From an uncultured Bacteroidales bacterium (lineage in GTDB: Bacteria; Bacteroidota; Bacteroidia; Bacteroidales; P3), in NCBI GenBank assembly GCA_944320415.1, contig CALUHJ010000002.1, forward strand, positions 124,001 through 188,000: a stretch of 64,000 nt of DNA. The letters run 5' to 3'. The translations under genes were made by a program, and so were the position numbers. The notes beneath the pieces are model-generated. The model searched no databases, was not told the DNA's origin, and saw only the letters and a program-made list of their open reading frames with translations. The first letter of the stretch is position 1. Every line of letters begins with the position of its first letter. Below, one piece after another: positions 55,401 to 62,864 of this stretch.

Positions 55401-55872
55401 GAAAGCCATAGCAGCAGCCATAGCAAACTTTACTCAGGATGATATTGCAAAAATAGAATCCGAAGGCAGATATGTTCTTGCCATAGAGGGAAGCGAGGTG
55501 GAGTTGTCATTGTCGGATGTTGACATTATCACACAAGACATACCGGGATGGGTGGTTGCAAACGAAGATGACCTGACAGTGGCTCTCGACACCACAATAA
55601 CGGATTCCCTACGCAAGGAAGGCATAGCCCGCGAACTTGTCAACAGAATACAAAACATAAGAAAAGAACAGGACTTCGAGGTTACGGACAACATAATAGT
55701 CGAAATAGAGAAAAACGACCTGCTTTGCAGCGCGGCAGAAGACTTCAAAAACTACATCTGCAGCGAAACACTTACAAAAGAACTGGTTTTCTCCGACAAG
55801 ATTGACAATCCGACACAATCAATCGACATTATTGACAAAGCAAATCTGGCAATAAAAATAACAAAAGCATAA
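52450..55872 (+). CDS. ileS: Isoleucyl-tRNA synthetase
   Basis: 1140 residues from the ATG at 52450; the longer frame would start within the promoter region. Class I core: the HIGH site reads GIHH at 57-60 (PSANGQPGIHHV) and the KMSKR loop is NKMSKRLG. CP1 editing domain (about 190-400, with TTPWTLPSNTALAV and TEDGTGIVHIAPTFG), then anticodon-binding and C-terminal domains. This long form resembles the eukaryal/mupirocin-tolerant class, common in Bacteroidota. Resistance is inference only. It is the first gene of ileS-lipB-pyrF. Confidence 0.97.
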   Translation: MAEKYKEYKQLNLTRINEEVLSEWQNNDTFAQCLKLREGKKSFVFFEGPPSANGQPGIHHVIARTIKDIFCRYKSQKGYYVARKAGWDTHGLPVELGVEKKLGITKEDIGTKISVDQYNQACRQEVMKYKDMWDKLTVQMGYWVDLDNPYITFKNEYIETLWYLLSILYKKGYLYKGYTIQPFSPAAGTGLSSHELNMPGCYRDVKDTTAVAQFKVVDQEKTKARFLGSTDIKDELYFLAWTTTPWTLPSNTALAVGPNIDYVFVRTYNPYTSNRMIAVIAENLLESYFPKKNAELDFDSYKQGDKAIPFEVLAHCKGKDLVGIRYEQLLDFVTPMGKAFEVIAGDYVTTEDGTGIVHIAPTFGADDDRVAKQAGIVPLFVIDKDGKNQPMVDKTGKFYKIEDLQKEFADKYVNNAKYSEFAGRYVKNAYDETLSENDATLDVDLCVLLKKENKAFKIEKHTHNYPHCWRTDKPILYYPLDSWFIKTTAVKERMIALNKTINWKPEATGSGRFGNWLENLVDWNLSRSRYWGTPLPIWRTEDGKHELCISSVEMLSEEIEKSIKAGNMKENPYKNFKDYNSYDLHRPYIDNVILTAPNGDKMKREPDLIDVWFDSGAMPYAQVHYPFDCNREQLQNCFPADFIAEGVDQTRGWFFTLHAIATLCFDDIAYKNVVSNGLVLDKNGNKMSKRLGNAVDPFDILNTYGADATRWYMITNTQPWENLKFDAAGIDEVRRKFFGTLYNTYSFFALYANIDGFAYKEEDIENSFRPEIDRWILSELNSLTEYCDKNYADYEPTRVGRAISNFVDEYLSNWYVRLCRRRFWKGEYTQDKISAYQTLYTCLETIARLAAPIAPFFSERLFGDLNKVSGRFNVISVHATDFPTCNRDLIDKELENRMQTAQKICSLVLSLRKRNNLKVRQPLSKIMIPAKDSHQQSMIEAVKDLILSEVNIKEIDFLTKENNVLVKNIKANFKTLGPKYGPKMKAIAAAIANFTQDDIAKIESEGRYVLAIEGSEVELSLSDVDIITQDIPGWVVANEDDLTVALDTTITDSLRKEGIARELVNRIQNIRKEQDFEVTDNIIVEIEKNDLLCSAAEDFKNYICSETLTKELVFSDKIDNPTQSIDIIDKANLAIKITKA

Positions 55873-55875
55873 GAC

Positions 55876-56535
55876 ATGCAACCGATCTTTGAGGACTGGG
55901 GACTTATTCCCTACGATGTCGCTTTGAAAAAGCAGGAAGAAAAATTCAATCACAAGATTGAACAGAAACTGCTTTTCCAAAGCGACATACCTCAAGAGTT
56001 TATAGTATGCCGGCATCCTCACGTATATACCTTGGGCAAGCATGGCAAAAGCACTAACCTGTTGGCAGATGAACAATTTCTGAAAAGGATAGACGCATCT
56101 TTTTATCACATAAACCGCGGAGGTGACATAACATATCACGGACCCGGTCAGATTGTCGGCTATCCAAGCCTGGACATTGACGCATTAGGCCTTACTCTAA
56201 GGACATACATAGAGGCGATAGAGGAAAGCGTTATCCGTCTTATGGATGACTATTGCATAAGATGCGAAAGGCTGAAAGGAGCTACCGGAGTATGGATTGA
56301 TGCCAACTCTGACAAGGCAAGAAAAATATGTGCAATCGGCATACGGGCCTCAAGAGGAATAACAATGCACGGCTTCGCCCTGAACGTCAACACAAATCTC
56401 GATTATTTCAACTACATCAACCCCTGCGGCTTTACCGACAAGGGAGCAACCTCCATGCAAAAGGAACTGAACAGTCATTTCGACGAAACAACGGTGGCAA
56501 AGCAGCTCTACGAAAAATTCATCGACCTCATATAA
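55876..56535 (+). CDS. lipB: Octanoyl-[ACP]:protein N-octanoyltransferase
   Basis: 219 residues. It moves octanoyl from ACP to lipoate-dependent proteins. The substrate loop is [17 protein letters not shown] at 81-97. The catalytic lysine lies in [12 protein letters not shown] and the cysteine in [16 protein letters not shown]. Length is normal. It is 3 nt after ileS and 34 nt before pyrF. lipA is not in the window. Confidence 0.95.
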   Translation: MQPIFEDWGLIPYDVALKKQEEKFNHKIEQKLLFQSDIPQEFIVCRHPHVYTLGKHGKSTNLLADEQFLKRIDASFYHINRGGDITYHGPGQIVGYPSLDIDALGLTLRTYIEAIEESVIRLMDDYCIRCERLKGATGVWIDANSDKARKICAIGIRASRGITMHGFALNVNTNLDYFNYINPCGFTDKGATSMQKELNSHFDETTVAKQLYEKFIDLI

Positions 56536-56569
56536 AAACCGGAACAAGCAACCAAAACATATTTTCATA

Positions 56570-57394
56570 ATGAACAGAGCAAAACTTACGGAATTGATAA
56601 GACGCAAGAAAAGTTTCCTTTGCGTCGGTCTGGACAGCGACATCACAAAACTGCCTGAATGTGTTATGAACAGCGAAGACCCCGTATTTGAATTCAACAA
56701 GGCAATCATAGACGCAACCATGCCTTATGCGGCAGCCTACAAACCAAACCTCGCATTTTATGAGGCCAACGGCTTGAAAGGATTGAACAGTCTGAAAAAA
56801 ACAATGGATTACCTTAAGAACTTCAAGGACGAATGCTTCACAATAGCCGATGCAAAAAGAGGCGACATAGGCAACACGTCGGAACAATACGCCAAAGCGT
56901 TTCTTTCTCCCGAGGGGGATTTCGACTTCGACGCCATGACCATAGCTCCTTACATGGGTGAAGATTCTGTAAAGCCTTTCACGGTTTATCCGGACAAATG
57001 GGTCATATTGCTCGCTCTCACATCAAACAAAGGAGCCAACGACTTCCAGTTCACAGAAGACAAAGAAGGACTAAGACTGTTCGAAAAAGTATTGAAACAA
57101 TCGCAGCAGTGGGCAGGAAAGGATAATCTCATGTTCGTTTGCGGAGCTACTCAGGCAAGCATGTTCACACGAATAAGGGAAATTGCGCCTGAGCATTTCC
57201 TTCTCGTTCCCGGTGTAGGGGCACAGGGCGGCTCTCTTGCCGAGGTCTGCAAATACGGATTGACAAAAGACTGCGGACTTCTGGTCAATTCCTCAAGAGG
57301 AATAATCTTTGCGGACAAAAGCGAAAACTACGCCACAGTTGCAGCTCAAAAAGCCAGGGAATTGCAGGAAGAAATGGCCGGATACCTGAAATAA
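56570..57394 (+). CDS. pyrF: Orotidine 5'-phosphate decarboxylase (type 2)
   Basis: 274 residues. Last step of UMP synthesis. The long (type 2) form: [12 protein letters not shown] near the N-terminus, catalytic [18 protein letters not shown], and the phosphate-binding [12 protein letters not shown] with NSSRGI near the C-terminus. It ends the ileS-lipB-pyrF operon. Confidence 0.96.
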   Translation: MNRAKLTELIRRKKSFLCVGLDSDITKLPECVMNSEDPVFEFNKAIIDATMPYAAAYKPNLAFYEANGLKGLNSLKKTMDYLKNFKDECFTIADAKRGDIGNTSEQYAKAFLSPEGDFDFDAMTIAPYMGEDSVKPFTVYPDKWVILLALTSNKGANDFQFTEDKEGLRLFEKVLKQSQQWAGKDNLMFVCGATQASMFTRIREIAPEHFLLVPGVGAQGGSLAEVCKYGLTKDCGLLVNSSRGIIFADKSENYATVAAQKARELQEEMAGYLK

Positions 57395-57415
57395 AGGTGA
57401 AAATCCGTCTCAAAT

Positions 57416-57446
57416 TTTGTCAGAACAAAAAAAAATACTACTTTTG
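57416..57446 (+). promoter_or_regulatory. Promoter of initiator tRNA (TTTG-19-TACTTTTG)
   Basis: The -33 TTTG (57416-57419) and -7 TACTTTTG (57439-57446) are 19 bp apart. The tRNA starts 16 nt later. It lies just after pyrF. Confidence 0.85.
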
Positions 57447-57462
57447 CAAAATGAAAACAGGA

Positions 57463-57534
<72 letters not shown>

Positions 57535-57535
57535 C

Positions 57536-57579
57536 AAAAGAGAAAAGGGAATCAACAAATTGATTCCCTTTTCTCTTTT
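57536..57579 (+). terminator. 20-bp-stem terminator after initiator tRNA
   Basis: Perfect arms at 57536-57555 and 57560-57579 around the loop CAAA; the right arm ends TTTTCTCTTTT. It also faces the 3' end of the minus-strand outer membrane protein gene, so it can serve both. Confidence 0.9.
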
Positions 57580-57596
57580 GCACATTATCGCCTTTT

Positions 57597-58679
57597 CTAA
57601 AAGCCTATCCTTATGCCAAATTCCCTTAAACCGTCTCCTTTCGTTCCAATCTTATATGTAGGTAAAAGATTATAGTACAGCTCAAAGCCAAGGAAAAATT
57701 TAAAACCTAAAAGCAATTCCAACCTCCACGGATTCACATTGTCAACATCAATTTTGGAAATAGACCAATCATTGTTTGTAGTTATATATTTACTCTTAAG
57801 CACACTACCTACATTATACCCAGGAGCGATACCTAAAGAAAAAAACACTGTTTGAAATAAATTATATTCGAATTTAACTGGCAACATCAAATAATGTGTA
57901 TGCAAACCACTCCTGTAACCTTGAGGTGTATCATCCAAAAGAGTAAAATCTCCATTTGAATATTCCACAGGATTTCTAAGGTCATTATAGATATATCTGT
58001 ATTCTAAACCTATACGCATAAAATAATTAGGATTAAAATCATAGCGATAAAAAATACCTATACCAAAACCAAAGCCTTTTGTCGAATTGTAAGGACTGTT
58101 GTAAATGCTGTTATCTATCAATGTCGAATGATAAGAAAAACCGTATGACAAAGAAAGCGTATGTTTGCTTTCCTCTTTGGAAGAAAAATTAGTGACGCTA
58201 TCTATTCCTTTACAATTTTCCACAGCATGATCTCCCAAACGAATTTTGGTAACAAGTCCTCTAATCACACTGTCTGCCTCAATCAACCCATAATCATCAA
58301 CTTTTATCCTGTTTATATTTTTTCTCATTTTTATGGTATCTGCATACAACTTTGCAAAAGAAGAAACATGTATCTTATTAAAATCCATCGAACTGTACAG
58401 TGTCAGATTTGTTTCATCAGGGTTTTCCGACTTGTAATCCAGCGTCAGAACCCCATTCTTCAAGGTGCATATTCCGGAAATGTCAACCGAAGTGTCCCTA
58501 AGGCTTATCTCAAGCACATCCTTGTCACTCTTGACAAGACGCAGACTGGTATAAGGTTTAAGATTCAACTCATCATATTCCTTTTCAACCTTTTGGGAAA
58601 TGACATACTTTTTGTTTGTCTGTGCAAAAACGCCGAAAGTCAACAGCGTCATCAAAACGTAGAAATAAATTGTTCTCAT
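57597..58679 (-). CDS. Outer membrane protein: GIN-like head plus beta barrel
   Basis: 360 residues with a signal peptide (1-20, ending VFAQ). Residues about 25-165 resemble the head of DUF4097/GIN proteins: short repeated beta turns such as LEISLRDTSVDISGICTLKNG and NRIKVDDYGLIEADS. From about 170 come amphipathic strands rich in Tyr, Phe and Gly ending in GIRIGF, a C-terminal Phe typical of an outer membrane barrel. Function unknown; likely a surface sensor or adhesin. It is 25 nt after the anti-sigma gene, so part of the ECF unit and a probable target or signal source of it. Confidence 0.75.
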   Translation of the reverse strand: MRTIYFYVLMTLLTFGVFAQTNKKYVISQKVEKEYDELNLKPYTSLRLVKSDKDVLEISLRDTSVDISGICTLKNGVLTLDYKSENPDETNLTLYSSMDFNKIHVSSFAKLYADTIKMRKNINRIKVDDYGLIEADSVIRGLVTKIRLGDHAVENCKGIDSVTNFSSKEESKHTLSLSYGFSYHSTLIDNSIYNSPYNSTKGFGFGIGIFYRYDFNPNYFMRIGLEYRYIYNDLRNPVEYSNGDFTLLDDTPQGYRSGLHTHYLMLPVKFEYNLFQTVFFSLGIAPGYNVGSVLKSKYITTNNDWSISKIDVDNVNPWRLELLLGFKFFLGFELYYNLLPTYKIGTKGDGLREFGIRIGF

Positions 58680-58704
58680 AACATTATGTTTTTTTGATTA
58701 ATGA

Positions 58705-59436
58705 CTAAAAATTTCTGTTTATGGCCCATATAAAACCCGTAAGCGTCTCCGCTTCCATGTTATCAAGCAGAAATCTTATGGTTCTATCGTCAAGCTTCTT
58801 TTTGTTGTCATACACTATCATCCTGTCGGTTTCCAGCCGTATAATCTGTTCCTTAGGTTGATGATATGCTTCCGTTGACAAGCTCTCATGTACAAAACGG
58901 GGCTTTTGCATTTCAATGTCACTTTGCACATCCTCTATATCAAACGGCCTTACGGTTATTTCATCTGCTTTTGCAGTCGTCTGTTTATCAGCAACTTCAT
59001 AGAGGTCGTAATGAAACGGCGTTTCATTTTTTTCTTTTCTGAATCCATTTTTTTCTTTCTTTGTTTCAATTTTCCCAAACGCCGTTTCATTTCCTCCCTC
59101 GGGGATTTGCTTCTCCCCCAAAGGGACAACAAGCACAAACAACAAGGCAATACATGCCGCAGCCGAAATCACGCCGCCCCAAATCAGTTGTCTTTTCCTT
59201 TTCTCCGCAACTTTGGCCGATTGTTCAATCCTGTCGATTATCTCCTGTTGTCTTCTTGCATTGTCCGAACGCCTGCCAAGGGCGCAAAGCGACAGAAACA
59301 ATTCCCTGTCAACGGAATATCCCTCATACTGTTCTCCGGAAGAGCCGGTAAGATATTCCTCCAGTTCTCTCTGTTGAGACTCGCTCAGTTCACCCTTGTA
59401 AAACAATTCGAACAATTCTTCTATTCTTGTTTTCAT
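58705..59436 (-). CDS. Anti-sigma factor with one membrane helix
   Basis: 243 residues. The cytoplasmic N-terminus (1-82) is acidic, then basic near the membrane. One helix at about 84-106 (LIWGGVISAAACIALLFVLVV). The rest, about 140 residues, would be periplasmic. The start overlaps the ECF sigma stop by 4 nt, the usual arrangement of sigma/anti-sigma pairs. Residues 116-142 (from NETAFGKIETKKEKNGF to NETPF) are encoded by a copy of the dispersed palindromic repeat, a likely in-frame insertion. No zinc-binding HxxxCxxC is present; not a clear FecR protein. Confidence 0.82.
   Translation of the reverse strand: MKTRIEELFELFYKGELSESQQRELEEYLTGSSGEQYEGYSVDRELFLSLCALGRRSDNARRQQEIIDRIEQSAKVAEKRKRQLIWGGVISAAACIALLFVLVVPLGEKQIPEGGNETAFGKIETKKEKNGFRKEKNETPFHYDLYEVADKQTTAKADEITVRPFDIEDVQSDIEMQKPRFVHESLSTEAYHQPKEQIIRLETDRMIVYDNKKKLDDRTIRFLLDNMEAETLTGFIWAINRNF
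59010..59091 (-). repeat. Copy E of the dispersed repeat, in frame inside the anti-sigma gene
   Basis: A 15-bp perfect inverted repeat AATGAAACGGCGTTT (59010-59024) and AAACGCCGTTTCATT (59077-59091) bounds 52 bp. The left end is itself a 19-bp palindrome (59010-59028). Inside, on the minus strand, is ATGGATTCAGAAAAGAAAAA, an exact match to copies A and B, and TTTGGGAAAA as in copy B. The reading frame continues through without a stop. Confidence 0.7.
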
Positions 59437-59918
59437 AATTCTTCTTCCTTTATCCAGTTTCTCAACTTGCTGTATGCTCTTGACAAATTCGTCCTGACGT
59501 TTGCAGGACTTATTTTTATCCTCTGCCCTATCTGTTCCGTCTTTTGCCCTTCCACATATTTCATCATCAGAATCCTACGTTGCATTTCGGGCAGACGTTC
59601 CATCATTTTCAATATATTGTCGCATCGTCTTTCCGATTCGGCTTCCTGCTGTGCCGTTTCGTAGAATTCCATGTTGTCCACCGTTTTTTCCCTGCCTTTA
59701 CGCCTGAGGTGATCTATGCACCTGCATTTGCAGATATGAAGCACATAAGCCTCAAAGTTGTTTATCCCGTCCAGCTCCATGCGTTTGCCATACAGATATA
59801 CGAATATGTCCTGTACAATATCCTCTGCCGTACATTCATCTCCCAATATTTTCCATGCAAAAGAATGCAGTTTGGGTTGCAAGTTGACAATATGAGTTCT
59901 AAATATTTCGTCATTCAC
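59433..59918 (-). CDS. ECF-type RNA polymerase sigma factor
   Basis: 161 residues with sigma region 2 (about 14-80, LGDECTAEDIVQDIFVYLY) and region 4 (about 105-157, MPEMQRRILMMKYVEGQKTEQIGQRIKISPANVRTNLSRA-type helix-turn-helix). Belongs to the Bacteroidota ECF group often paired with anti-sigma factors. It is first in the sigma-anti-sigma-outer membrane protein unit. No TAnnTTTG box was found upstream, so it may drive its own transcription. Confidence 0.93.
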   Translation of the reverse strand: MNDEIFRTHIVNLQPKLHSFAWKILGDECTAEDIVQDIFVYLYGKRMELDGINNFEAYVLHICKCRCIDHLRRKGREKTVDNMEFYETAQQEAESERRCDNILKMMERLPEMQRRILMMKYVEGQKTEQIGQRIKISPANVRTNLSRAYSKLRNWIKEEEL

Positions 59919-59990
59919 CTTTCAAAGCAGTTTTGTGGCATGTTCTTTACAAGTAGTCGCGGCAAAGTGCAAAATGTTACAAAACTTTGC

Positions 59991-60032
59991 AAAAAAAACA
60001 CCAACCGAATGGAAAATCCGTCCGATTGGTGT
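59991..60032 (-). terminator. Terminator of proS
   Basis: ACACCAACCGAATGGA (59998-60013) pairs with TCCGTCCGATTGGTGT (60017-60032) using G-U pairs. On the minus strand, a run of eight T follows. It lies 31 nt after the proS stop. Confidence 0.8.
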
Positions 60033-60062
60033 CTGTTTTCTATGCCACAAACGTTGTTACAA

Positions 60063-61541
60063 TCAATAAGACTTGGCGAATATGACCCTTTGACGCGAAG
60101 GCTTTCCGGTCAACACGCATCTGCCTTCTTCCAACGGGCTGTCGAAAGGAATGCAACGTATTGTTGCCTTGGTCAGTTCCTTTATCCTTTCCTCAGTTTC
60201 AACCGTTCCATCCCAATGAGCGGAAATAAATCCGCCCTTGTTTTCCAAAATGTCGGTGAATTCCTCCCATGTATCGGCTTTTCTGGTGTTTTCGTCCCTG
60301 AAACGTCTTGCCTTCTCGAACAAATTGGCCTGTATTTCAACCAGAAGCCTTTCGACTGCAGGCACAACCGCATTCAAATCCGTCAATTCCTTCTCAAGGG
60401 TGTCGCGTCTGGCTATCTCGCACTTTCCTTCCTGTAAATCCCTTGCTCCCATCGTAATCCTGACAGGCACTCCCTTGAATTCGTATTCGTGGAACTTCCA
60501 TCCCGGCTTGTATTCCTTTCTTGCATCATACTTGACACTTATTCCCTTGTCCTGAAGGGCTTTTTGGATTTTCTCGACCTCGCGGTTGATTTGTTCCAAC
60601 TGCTCTTCCGTCTTGAATATTGGTATTATGACAACCTGCAACGGGGCAAGCTTAGGAGGAAGCACCAGTCCGTTATCGTCGGAATGGGACATTATCAGCG
60701 CGCCCATAAGTCTTGTGGAAACGCCCCATGATGTCGCCCATACATATTCAAGTTTGTTTTCCCTGGAAAGGAACTTTACGTCGAACGCCTTGGCGAAGTT
60801 CTGCCCCAAAAAGTGGGATGTGCCGGCCTGAAGAGCCTTTCCGTCCTGCATCATGGCCTCTATGCAATATGTATCTATCGCTCCGGCAAACCTTTCATTT
60901 GGTGATTTTACTCCCTGCAAGACAGGCATGGCCATATAGTCCTCTGCAAAGGAAGCATATACCTTAAGCATTTTTTGAGCTTCCTGTTCGGCTTCTTCCT
61001 TTGTTGCATGGGCAGTGTGGCCTTCCTGCCACAAGAATTCGGCAGTGCGCAGGAACATCCTCGTTCTCATCTCCCAGCGCACCACATTGGCCCACTGGTT
61101 GCACAGAATGGGCAAATCCCTGTACGATTCTATCCATCGTTTGTATGTATCCCATATAATCGTTTCGGATGTTGGCCTCACTATCAGTTCTTCTTCAAGA
61201 CGGGCATCGGGATCTGGTTCCAATCCTGCCGTTCCGTCTCTTTTTGGCGTCAGTCTGTGGTGTGTAACCACTGCACACTCCTTTGCGAAGCCTTCAACAT
61301 GCTCGGCTTCCTTCTCAAAAAAGGATTTGGGAATAAAAAGCGGGAAATAGGCATTCTGATGTCCCGTTTCCTTGAACATATTGTCCAATACGGATTGCAT
61401 CTTTTCCCATATGGCATATCCGTAAGGCTTTATCACCATACAGCCTCTTACGGACGAATTCTCGGCCAAGTCAGCGCGTACGACTAATTCATTATACCAT
61501 TCGGAGTAGTTTTCAGAACGTTTTACGAAATCTTTTGCCAT
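60063..61541 (-). CDS. proS: Prolyl-tRNA synthetase (archaeal/eukaryal type)
   Basis: 492 residues from the ATG at 61541; the longer frame has no family character. No bacterial-type editing insert; the short class II core resembles archaeal and eukaryal enzymes, as in many Bacteroidota. [22 protein letters not shown] is motif 2 and its surroundings, [16 protein letters not shown] the active-site region, and a C-terminal zinc-binding-type domain ends in SY. It is monocistronic with its own terminator. Confidence 0.96.
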   Translation of the reverse strand: MAKDFVKRSENYSEWYNELVVRADLAENSSVRGCMVIKPYGYAIWEKMQSVLDNMFKETGHQNAYFPLFIPKSFFEKEAEHVEGFAKECAVVTHHRLTPKRDGTAGLEPDPDARLEEELIVRPTSETIIWDTYKRWIESYRDLPILCNQWANVVRWEMRTRMFLRTAEFLWQEGHTAHATKEEAEQEAQKMLKVYASFAEDYMAMPVLQGVKSPNERFAGAIDTYCIEAMMQDGKALQAGTSHFLGQNFAKAFDVKFLSRENKLEYVWATSWGVSTRLMGALIMSHSDDNGLVLPPKLAPLQVVIIPIFKTEEQLEQINREVEKIQKALQDKGISVKYDARKEYKPGWKFHEYEFKGVPVRITMGARDLQEGKCEIARRDTLEKELTDLNAVVPAVERLLVEIQANLFEKARRFRDENTRKADTWEEFTDILENKGGFISAHWDGTVETEERIKELTKATIRCIPFDSPLEEGRCVLTGKPSRQRVIFAKSY

Positions 61542-61580
61542 TACAATTAAACTTTTAACGTATAAAATCGGTCTCAATAA

Positions 61581-61610
61581 TTGCAGCAAAGGAAAAAAAG
61601 AGTACCTTTG
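61581..61610 (+). promoter_or_regulatory. Promoter of the Tyr-rich lipoprotein operon (TTG-19-TACCTTTG)
   Basis: The -33 TTG (61581-61583) and -7 TACCTTTG (61603-61610) are 19 bp apart. It lies in the divergent gap with proS, 62 nt before the lipoprotein ATG. Confidence 0.8.
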
Positions 61611-61671
61611 CCCCAGATAGGTATGCAAAAGTACAAAATATTTACGAATTCATTTGGAAAGGAGTGACATT

Positions 61672-62841
61672 ATGAAAATCAGGCGTTCATTTAAGCAGGC
61701 AGTATTGAATATTGGCTTGTTTGCCTTTATTTCCATACTGTTTTGGGGTTGCGGACTCTCTTTGAGTACCGTAAGTTACGATGATGTCTATTCGACATCG
61801 GATGATGATATATACCTTCGGGAAAAACCAGTAACAAGAAACGGAAACTTGGTTTATCAGGATTCAAACTATAAGAGGGATTCCAGAGTTTACAGAGAGC
61901 TTGTGACAGAGCCTTCGGAGGTTGGAACGGAATCTGCCGGAGAGGTAGCGACTGAGGATTACAGCCAGTTCGATGAGGATGACTACTACGATTATGCCTA
62001 TACTGCGAGAATACGCAGGTTTTACAGACCGATAGTTTATGTTGACTATTATGCGGATTATTATACCGACATGTACTGGTACACTTACGATCCGTTCTAT
62101 TGGGGAACGTCCATATATCTTGGCTATTCCTGGTGGTATCCTTCCTATTACGCAAGATGGTACGACCCATTCTATTGGTCTTTCTACCGTCCTTGGTATT
62201 ACAATCCTTACTGGCACGGTCATTGGTGTTGCAATCCGTGGTATCATCACCATTATGACATCTGTTATTTCAACAGCAGGGATCACAATTCAAATCTATA
62301 CAGAAACAATCCTACGGGAGGAAGCATAAGAGGCTTGAGTCGTGGCCTTTCTACGGCGGGATACGTGGAGACAAACTCATTGAAAAAGAACCTTTCCCGC
62401 AGTTCAAATGTCATAAAGGGAACATCATCCGCCAATTCGGGATTGAAAAGAGCAGACAACATGACAAAACCAACAGCTATGGGAAACAAACAGGTGTCTT
62501 CCCTTAAAAGGAACAACGGAACTACAACCTCAACAACACGGAAGTTGGCAAAACCTAACAAGACATTCAATTCAAACAGTACCCTAAACAAACAAAACAA
62601 CCTTACAACCCCAAAGAATACGATTAAGAGAAACAACAACTCATACAATCCTCCTACAACGAGAAACAGAAGCAGCAACAACACTATCAACAGAAGAAAC
62701 TACAACAACAATAGAAGCATCTCGACTCCTTCTCGCAGCATGAACAGAAGCAGCAGCATAAGTTCACCTTCCCGTTCCTCGTCCCGTTCATTCTCAACAG
62801 GCAGAAGCTCCTCATCTGGTACAAGAACATTAAGACGATAA
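61672..62841 (+). CDS. Tyr/Trp-rich putative lipoprotein with Asn/Ser/Arg-rich tail
   Basis: 389 residues from the ATG at 61672, preceded by GGAAAGGAGTGAC, a strong ribosome site; a TTG six codons earlier is less likely. N-terminal signal with the possible lipobox FWGC (Cys27; Trp before Gly is unusual). Residues about 110-205 are packed with Tyr, Trp, Asp and Pro (for example YYNPYWHGHWCCNPWYHHHY). From about 220 the chain is basic and low in complexity, rich in Asn, Ser, Thr and Arg, ending SGTRTLRR. No family recognised. It is followed after 23 nt by an FadL/OMPP1-type gene, so it may be an envelope companion of that porin. Confidence 0.8.
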   Translation: MKIRRSFKQAVLNIGLFAFISILFWGCGLSLSTVSYDDVYSTSDDDIYLREKPVTRNGNLVYQDSNYKRDSRVYRELVTEPSEVGTESAGEVATEDYSQFDEDDYYDYAYTARIRRFYRPIVYVDYYADYYTDMYWYTYDPFYWGTSIYLGYSWWYPSYYARWYDPFYWSFYRPWYYNPYWHGHWCCNPWYHHHYDICYFNSRDHNSNLYRNNPTGGSIRGLSRGLSTAGYVETNSLKKNLSRSSNVIKGTSSANSGLKRADNMTKPTAMGNKQVSSLKRNNGTTTSTTRKLAKPNKTFNSNSTLNKQNNLTTPKNTIKRNNNSYNPPTTRNRSSNNTINRRNYNNNRSISTPSRSMNRSSSISSPSRSSSRSFSTGRSSSSGTRTLRR

Positions 62842-62864
62842 CAAACAAGAAAAACCAAATTCTT

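Noticed and set aside
59544..60437. 297-codon open frame on the plus strand
   Set aside because: Spans the antisense of the sigma factor, the proS terminator and the proS 3' end; a real gene would not cover these.
61542..61628. N-terminal extension of proS
   Set aside because: 29 extra codons overlap the divergent promoter region and lack family character; ATG at 61541 fits.
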